NCBI GenBank assembly: GCA_963681505.1
Contig: OY811974.1
Span: 3,707,271 to 3,771,270, forward strand
Source of the DNA: Eunapius fragilis
Lineage: Eukaryota > Porifera > Demospongiae > Spongillida > Spongillidae
Length of the DNA stretch: 64,000 nucleotides
Direction of reading: 5' to 3'
Shown: positions 57,391 to 64,000 of the stretch, in pieces
How the letters are laid out: each line of letters begins with the position of its first letter
How positions within the stretch are numbered: the first letter of the stretch is position 1
The notes under the pieces: generated by a model
What the model was told of the DNA's origin: nothing
What the model saw: only the letters and a program-made list of their open reading frames with translations
Database searches by the model: none
Made by a program: the position numbers and the translations under genes

Positions 57391-57570
57391 TGCAATCTTA
57401 CTTTGCTGAATAACTTTTTGTATGTCTTGTCACCTTTATTTAATGATGTGATCACATTAAAATCACTTTTGCATGTCTAATTTTTGTACATCTTAAATAC
57501 CGAAGTGCATCTGTGCAGGAGCCCATTGCGAGGTGGGATGGGTTCCCCAGCTAGTCTTATTCCACTGAAA

Positions 57571-57576
57571 AATAAA
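57571..57576 (+). terminator. Possible CTDSPL2 poly-A signal
   Basis: AATAAA 180 bases after the stop codon in otherwise AT-rich 3' flank. An ATTAAA at 57456 is an alternative. Confidence 0.35.
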
Positions 57577-60548
57577 TGTGCCCTGACGACTTAAATCCTT
57601 TCATTTGAATCCTTAAGTACAATGCACAATAATAGTAATTATACAGTTAAAGCAACCGTAGATGTAGGATTGAAAAGACACGGTTTCGCTTACAATAGGT
57701 GCAGTTTAACTATCCTAAAATTCAACTGTGATGAACAGGCGTTTGCGACATGCGGTTGTGTATCAAAGTGTTAGTAACTTCAATGTGGTGTTCCAACTAA
57801 CATATATCTCTGCTGCTCCCTTTCATGAAGATACAGTGCTTTGTATGTAACTTTACTTTATCCATCCAAAAAAAGAATTTATCCTCCGTTCTCAATATCA
57901 TAGATTTCCTCAACCAAGACAAAGATTTTATTTTTATTATTTAATTATTTCATATTCTAACAGAAACCTATGTCCTATGTTATTTCTTAATTATGCACTG
58001 TAAATTAGTCTGCCCATACATCATGGAGTTACAATGGCCTGAATTTTAAACTATGCACTACACACAGTGGCGGTCGACCGATTTAATCAACTCGCGGACG
58101 GTCAGGTAACCGGCTAGGCGATCATGGTTCCGGTCAATATCCAGCCGCCAAGGGTCTCTCCCGATCCAGTATCGAGCAGGTCGCTTCGAGCCTTATCCAG
58201 CACGGTCATGGTCAATATTTGACCGCCTTAGTAAATTGTCCAACTAGTCGACGGTCATGGCTGGCGGTCCTATGCTGGTAACGGGTTACCTGAAAGCAGA
58301 CTTTTGAACTGAAGCCACGATATTGATGCTTGCACAGGCAGCTAGGCTTCAGTGAAACAGGAAATCGTAGATAACAATTAACAGGCGCGTATCCAGAATG
58401 TGCTGGAGGGGGGTGCTGAGACGCGCGCGAAATTTTGGCAATCACGCCCATTGTATTCATTCTTGAGATGGAGGGCGGTGCCTGGTCCCCCCCCCCCCTA
58501 AATACGCCCCTCAATAAATGGCATAGTCATAGAAAACTACGTTGCAATACTTATAATAGACTTTCTACCGCGGACGTCACACAAATTAAGGGACAAGTTT
58601 TTAAATGGTGTAACTTCACCATCATAGATTTTCCTTTTAAAGTTTTTTTATTTTTATTTTTAAAAAACTATTATCATGCATGTACTAGTACACATATACA
58701 CCACTTGAAAAACATGCAAAAATCAAAGTTAAACTCTACGCACCCTCATGCAGATCTGAATTAGCCTGAACGTGAAAGTATAAGAAGTAAATTATCGCAC
58801 TTTTCATTTTACTGTATTTCACGATGGAGCTTTGTAAGTGACTTCTATACAGCGGATGATGCGGATCGAAGTTGAATTTTTAGCGGGTCAACTCGTGGTA
58901 ACTTGTGAACACTATACATGTCATTTGGAGTATAGTTAGGCATTCATTTAGTACCCGCTGTGTTTCTTCGTGGAGTTCTTATATTTTGTCGAACACAGAC
59001 ATCTAATTTGTGACGTCGGCGATAAAAGCTTGTAATGACGTTATCATTATGGGTGGTGATAAATTGGTCCTATATGACAGGATTAGTTTTTTTTTACGGT
59101 TGGCCGTCATATTTCTGACGGTTACCCTATTTAATTTTTAACAGATTAGGGGCTTTACTCCCGGACGGTCACGGACAGCATGAATAATGTCCTATGGCGG
59201 ACGGCTGCCAGGCGGCAACACTGGTGGCGATTTCTTACACATTAATGTTTTAAACGAGGGTAAATAGCAGATCTCCTTGTTGACCTCTGTTGCGAATGCA
59301 AGCAGCCCAATTAAAATGCATATGGTGGCAGTCGGCGCTGGATACTCTAAAGAAAAACTCCTTTAAATACATCACGGCCCGCGCGCGCCATGCAGATTGT
59401 TCACAAGCTTCAAAAGGGCGGTGGGCGAATGTGTCGCCGTGACGCATACAAATTCCATATAAGGCGTTTTGAATTGAACCATTTTGTGAAGATCACTAAT
59501 CTCTTCCATACTTCCTGCCAGAGGTCAAAGGATGTTCAACCAAGCACTGAAACAATGCATGCATGTGTCCGTAGCGTACATTTTAATTTCAAAATATTTT
59601 ATTTCAATACCGGGTCCGGAATACTTTTGTCGCCACCGGAAAGAGGACACTTTTTCCCACAACGATTCTGCACTGATGACACTAGCATGATAAAGTAGTG
59701 AATCCAAGTAGTGGACTAGCCAGTAGTAGCTTCGTTTTGAAAATCCCCAAGTCGCAGTCACATTTAAAAAAAGGGAGTAATAAATTTATACATATTGCAT
59801 GAATATCTTGTCGCTGCAGAGGACGCTACGGCCCTGATTAGTACATGTATTTGCAAGGGTGGATTAAGAGGGGGGGGGGGGGGGGGGGGGCCTTTCCTAT
59901 GAACAATAACGGCAATTCGGCAAAATTTGCGTGTGCCGTACTTCCCCTCCATTTTTTTGTACAGGAACCCCCTTCTTTTATTCCTGCATCTGCCCTGAAT
60001 TGGGCATGCGGGAATTCCTAGTTGCCTCTCCCTCTCGATTAGCGTTCATGCGATGCGGTAGTTACATGTGTACATGCACAGTACAGCTCACGAAACTTGT
60101 TGGCGGAGAAAAATTGATGGTGATACAGTTGGCCAGGCGGAATTAAAGTTCCGGCTACTAAAGATATCCGTCGCATATGAACAGGGCTCGGTACCGTTTT
60201 TGATGATATGATTTTGATAGGGTTTAATGCCAAACATTCTACACTCGTAAGAAAATGGTGTCCGAAGTATTCGCAATACCTTTCGCAATACCTTTACAGC
60301 GATGGTTCAGGCGAGGCTTAGTGTAAAAGATAACTACGCATATATACAATTCTTAAAAAAATAAATCCGTGACGTCACGGTGAAGCAATTTATAATTGTC
60401 ACACCTCCATTTCTGTGTGACGTCACCGATTTTTAAATGGGACGGTATCCTAACCCTAACCCTAACCCTAACACACTTCTGGGTAAATTTTTTTTTTTTC
60501 ATTTTCCGTGAACTCCAAACAGCAAATGGCCGCTTTCGGCCGATTTCG
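57577..60548. other. Intergenic transposon debris
   Basis: 58070-59225 may be one decayed element: CAGTGGCGGTCGACCG near 58066 and CGGCAACACTGGTGGCG near 59212 are hAT-style ends of opposite sense. Inside it, 58382-58512 looks like a small hAT-like insertion (CAGGCGCGTATCCAG ... TAAATACGCCCCTC) with a 12-base poly-C. A 21-base poly-G lies at 59870-59890. CCCTAACCCTAACCCTAAC lies at 60449-60472. 60155-60235 and 60595-60650 share an inverted block (GATCCGTCGCA.ATGAA, then TTGTGATAGGGTTT). No gene is supported. Confidence 0.55.
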
Positions 60549-61118
60549 TTAACGGGGGGAGTGCCCATGAAGAAATGGTATACCTGTAACATAATGCTGA
60601 AACCCTATCACAATCATCATCTTCATTTGCGACGGATCTTTAGCTAGCGTCAAAAGATCTGATAAGTATACGGTACGGAGTGTAAAATAGAGGCTCAAAT
60701 GAGATTGTAGCAGTTCTGTAACAAATTTTTGTAGTGATTTACATATAATAGTGCCCTCCGGTGATAGCTTTGCACACTTAATGGAATAACGATGCTTGCT
60801 GGGGACGCATTCATGTTTACATAGCTGTAGACATGACTGTAGACATGGCATAGAATGATCTGAGACGCTTGTTTTCGTAGGGTGTACCCACACATCATCC
60901 AAAACAACATTCATATGGTAGCATGCACTAGTTATCGTTGAGTTAATTAGACAGTTTCGAAATTCTTGTATGGCAATAAGAATTGAACAATTAGAAAATC
61001 CATTATTTATCACTGTGGGTGTATCAAACAAGCTAACAAAGGGACAATAGAGCCAGTGATCATCGTACACCCCATTTGAGCTCGAAAGGAAGGTTACGTC
61101 GCAACTGCTGTTCGAAAT
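60549..61118 (-). CDS. Unrecognised Cys-rich exon, probably coding
   Basis: The minus-strand frame is open from a CTGTAG acceptor (exon begins 61118) to a TAA at 60549, about 189 codons. It is rich in Cys and has potential N-glycosylation sites. Sample segments are CDVTFLSSSNGVYDDHWLYC, NCSILIAIQEFRNCLINSTI, CLQSCLQLCKHECVPSKHRY and KLSPEGTIICKSLQKFVTEL. It looks like part of a secreted or extracellular domain, but I recognise no family. There is no ATG at its start, so an upstream exon (higher coordinates) would be needed. The last 15 codons overlap an inverted repeat block, so the true end may be earlier. Confidence 0.45.
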   Translation of the reverse strand: MSNSSCDVTFLSSSNGVYDDHWLYCPFVSLFDTPTVINNGFSNCSILIAIQEFRNCLINSTITSACYHMNVVLDDVWVHPTKTSVSDHSMPCLQSCLQLCKHECVPSKHRYSIKCAKLSPEGTIICKSLQKFVTELLQSHLSLYFTLRTVYLSDLLTLAKDPSQMKMMIVIGFQHYVTGIPFLHGHSPR

Positions 61119-61204
61119 CTACAGAGCTATGACGCAGAAGAGCACTGTGGCTGTATATCTGTGGGTTGTACTATATGTCGGTACGTAACGCGTGTATACT
61201 GTAA

Positions 61205-61376
61205 ATCTGACCTCGTTAAGAACGCACTCTTTATAAGCGCATCCCCCCGTTATAGATGTATTCAAAATTATATTCATGGTAATGAGGGTACCAACATTAT
61301 CTATTCCGCAATCTATGCTCTTAAGTATGGTAAGAGCCTCAGCGCGAACGTGGCGCTCATAACGAGGTCAGACTGC
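61205..61376. mobile_element. Diverged pogo-type MITE
   Basis: This follows the 27459-27638 element from TCTGACCTCGTTAAG to AACGAGGTCAGACTG, with many changes (for example a GCGCATCCCCCCGTT variant). The left CAGTC end is eroded. Confidence 0.8.
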
Positions 61377-61567
61377 TTGCGCAGGGCTGCCGTGATAATA
61401 TCAATATTTTTTGGTCATATCGCACGCGCATGTCGATGAAATAATGTATCGTATTTATCATCGCATATCGCAATATAGATGATATCGGCAAAAGACCATG
61501 CAGTATCCCGTGCTTGAACTTTCATACTCGTTAGCCGTGGGGATTAAATTTAATAGAAGCACGGTAT

Positions 61568-61660
61568 CAGTGGCGGATCTGGGGGGGGGGGGGGGGGTTT
61601 GGGGTTTAAACCCCCCCTCCCAGCCCTTCGATAATATTTTCATAGCAGGAAACAATCTGC
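61568..61660. repeat. hAT-like end with poly-G run
   Basis: CAGTGGCGGATCT followed by 17 G (61581-61597) and a GGGTTT/AAACCC palindrome. CAGTGGCGGATC-type starts are typical of hAT non-autonomous elements; no second end was found. Confidence 0.5.
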
Positions 61661-61871
61661 ATTGATAGTTTTGAATAAATCATTTTAACCCACCCCCTCT
61701 TTAACTGGCACGCCCCCTTCGTACGTCTGCTCCTGACTATATGAATAATTTCTCAGTTGCACTGTAAAAGTTGCGCGAGAATACAATGTGCAACGTTACA
61801 GTGTAACAACTTAACCGCCAAATGAGTACTGATGAGTACTGTTATAGTTCAGTTATAATCTTATTGCGACT

Positions 61872-62042
61872 CACAGGGAAAAAACGCGTGGAATCAAGTT
61901 CTGATTTTACAGAGGATTTTTATATCTTCTGAAAAATCATTGCGTGATCTTACATAGAAAATCTGATGCGTGTGATTTGTGTGTGATTCTCTGCAATATC
62001 ACACAATGATTCCAAAATGATTCCACGTGTTCTTTCCCTGTG
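61872..62042. mobile_element. 171-bp MITE, CACAGGGAAA ends
   Basis: The left CACAGGGAAAAAACGCGTGG pairs with the right CCACGTGTTCTTTCCCTGTG. ACT flanks both sides (61869-61871, 62043-62045). It shares end sequence and a 3-bp duplication with 30871-31220. Confidence 0.88.
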
Positions 62043-62555
62043 ACTGCTATCTCTAACATAGTGCGTGTGCGTGTAAAGTTTATGATGTATGCAATTGAGC
62101 GCATAGGGTTTACCTTAAACAACTTTACTAAAATATAAGGCAACTGACGTGCTAATTGTCAACGCCAGCTTCATTCTCGTCTCGATAACTGGAACAACTT
62201 ACATTAATTTGATTTAGCTGGCGAAGCAATGAGTTCAGAGCGGCAATTGTCATGTACAGGTCCTTTTATGTAGAGAATGTGAAGGTAACTGGCACTTAGC
62301 GGTTTCAAAACGCATATATAAGAAGCAACACACCTGAAACCCAATTTGTCTTTGGTACAATTAGTGGCATCGAAGATTCACTTTTGCTAAGAAACAGCCC
62401 ATTTTTTGTAACTCACATATAAAACGTTATGTGCTACGCAACAATACAATAACTTCTAAATTGAATGAACCACACTGACATAAATCAGTGCATGAATGTA
62501 TTTGTGGTATTCAGATAATGAAATTAATTGTTGCACTGTTCATTTCCTATCAAAG

Positions 62556-63655
62556 TGTACATTATATTGTTATTAGCTTGTATATCCTTCTTTGTGCATA
62601 CAAATCTAGGTATTCAGCAGCCTTCTGTAGCACAGACAAGTAAGTTTTATCTAGTAAATGCAATTGAAAGCCTAGATGCATTATTTAATCATACACTTAT
62701 CCAATATTACATTTTAGAGTTAAATTATACTATGGTGGGGACCATGAAGGTATGCACTTTGAGTCAACCATACAGCCAAAATACAACATGCTAAGCTTAG
62801 GCAAAGATTCATTAGGCCTTAATGCTTTTGTCCCATCATAATAATTTAAATAAAACTGCTTGGTAACAGACATCAGTTGCGCCTGCTATGATGTTACATG
62901 CTTTCAGCCTGTGCAGAGTTTACTTGCAGCAATGGTAATTGCGTAAAGGATTCACTGAAGTGTAATAATTGGAATGACTGTGGAGATGGAAGCGATGAGT
63001 ATGGATGTGGTAAGTGGAAATATTTCTGTAGCAACTTACGTATATCTTGCATCTTGTATTTCCTAAATGGCTTCTAATTTATACAAAATAAATTTTTTTA
63101 GATGATTTATATAACACACCTTGCAATGCACAGATGTAGCTGAATATTAGACATGTAGTTAGTATGCTATGCCATTACCTATAAACCTATTCATACAGGA
63201 ATATGCAGCTCTAATCTTTTTCGGTGCCAGAATGGTAACTGTGTAAAAAGCACTGATGTATGTAACTATGGTAATGACTGTGGTGACAACAGTGATGAAT
63301 TCGGTTGTGGTAAGTCATGACAAGGTATGTAGTTTCATGTATGGATTTAATGCAAACAACAAATGTACTTTATAGTATCCTTACCCACATATAAATGGAG
63401 TAAAGCACCCTAACTACAGAAGAGATCTTGTATGATTAATATTGGCTATTGTTTCATTCAGGGCTATATCAATAAATGCTGGCTATTCTGAAATCCTTAT
63501 TGTGTATGGTTTCATTATTAATGTCATCTTTGTTACAGAACACTGCTCTGCTATTCAATTTCGATGTCCCTATGGTAACTGTATTAACTCAAGCCTTACT
63601 TGCAATGGAGTAAATAATTGTCCATACCATGACAACACAGATGAACGTGGCTGTT
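62556..63655 (+). CDS. LDL-receptor class A repeat protein, 5' part
   Basis: Exons visible: 62556-62639 (signal peptide), 62908-63009, 63199-63309 and 63539-63655; the gene runs off the window. Each of the last three exons encodes one LDLa domain with its six Cys and the acidic Ca-binding motif: [20 protein letters not shown], and a variant [12 protein letters not shown]. All introns are phase 1, the classic arrangement for exon-shuffled extracellular modules. The first exon has no in-frame ATG. If an upstream exon ends in A, the CAAAG|TG junction gives ATG and a hydrophobic leader starting [13 protein letters not shown]. LDLa modules bind ligands at the cell surface; the full architecture (receptor, protease or matrix protein) cannot be told from here. 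Confidence 0.85.
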
Positions 63656-63860
63656 GTAAGTAATATTGAGTATGGTTGTTTTTAATGCATACGTTAATTA
63701 GTTTGCAGGTGAAATATTATTCAATACACAATTAACTCGGGGAAAAAACGACGCAATCGCGCGCAATTGCGCAAAAAATGGCCATAAACCAGCGTTCTTC
63801 AAACGCTGTATCTCCTTGATTGTACAATATGGTACGAAGCGGCCCTGTGTCTATAAAAGT

Positions 63861-64000
63861 TCAAAGATGGTTTAATTTGCGATGCATCGTTCCGAAGATA
63901 TTCACATTCAAGTATAAAGATTCCAAGTACAAAACCCCGCGAAATCCACCCTCTTACTTGAACGTTAATATCTTTGGAACGATGCATCGCAAACATCTTT
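63861..64000. mobile_element. Hairpin element cut by window edge
   Basis: 63861-63918 (AAGATGGTTTAATTTGCGAT, then GCATCGTTCCGAAGATATTC) pairs with the reverse complement of 63955-64000. Lies in the intron after LDLa exon 3. The outer boundary is not visible. Confidence 0.7.

Noticed and set aside
62518-62640. ATG at 62518 as the LDLa gene start (MKLIVALFIS...)
   Set aside because: It ends in the wrong phase for the LDLa exons. The frame beginning at the 62556 acceptor fits phase 1.
1-64000. CRISPR arrays, tRNA or rRNA genes, bacterial operons
   Set aside because: Direct repeats lack regular spacers, no cloverleaf or rRNA blocks were recognised, and gene structure is clearly eukaryotic.

Overview
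The window is animal nuclear DNA: AT-rich, with multi-exon genes using canonical GT-AG introns, orthologues typical of metazoans (CTDSPL2, the histone H4 factor HINFP, SELENBP1, LDL-receptor class A domains), many short inverted-repeat transposons, and micro- and minisatellites. Compact genes with introns from about 55 bp to several kb suggest a marine invertebrate. A demosponge is my best guess, but the sequence does not prove it. I see nothing prokaryotic or organellar: no operons, CRISPR, rRNA or tRNA.

Region by region. Positions 1-13,900 form a gene-free mosaic of repeats. It opens with a near-identical 1.8-kb inverted repeat (1-1811 / 2803-4593). Each arm carries a nested 0.7-kb MITE, and a diverged arm copy at 11151-11975 shows the matching MITE-free site. 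This stretch also holds a decayed DNA-transposon transposase (7008-7740, minus) that is itself interrupted by a MITE. A complete 11-exon SELENBP1-type methanethiol oxidase gene follows (14046-18605, minus), and its promoter plus first exon is duplicated upstream at 19367-19545. Next is a bidirectional pair: an intronless leucine-rich-repeat gene (20585-22408, minus) and a 4-exon HINFP-like zinc-finger gene (22525-28680, plus). Positions 28,700-34,000 are repeat-rich, with a LINE-like relic, a SELENBP pseudogene fragment and an alpha-mannosidase pseudogene fragment. An intronless secreted GH38/DUF5054-like protein (34095-36572, minus) is open except for one in-frame TGA. A 13-exon CTDSPL2-like phosphatase gene (38803-57390, plus) spans 18.6 kb; its introns hold a 390-bp minisatellite, several MITEs, and a cluster of three TTAA-flanked (piggyBac-type) elements, one being a 786-bp near-perfect palindrome. 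Positions 57,400-62,500 are mostly hAT-like and other repeat debris plus one unrecognised Cys-rich coding exon. The window ends inside a gene with a signal peptide and at least three one-exon LDLa repeats (62556 to the edge).

The genes are unrelated housekeeping and secreted functions. I see no pathway linking them; the common theme is heavy nested transposon insertion in introns and intergenic DNA. Exon models for SELENBP, HINFP, CTDSPL2 and LDLa were built by hand from GT/AG sites, reading phase and family resemblance. The first three keep frame from start to stop (470, 427 and 472 aa).
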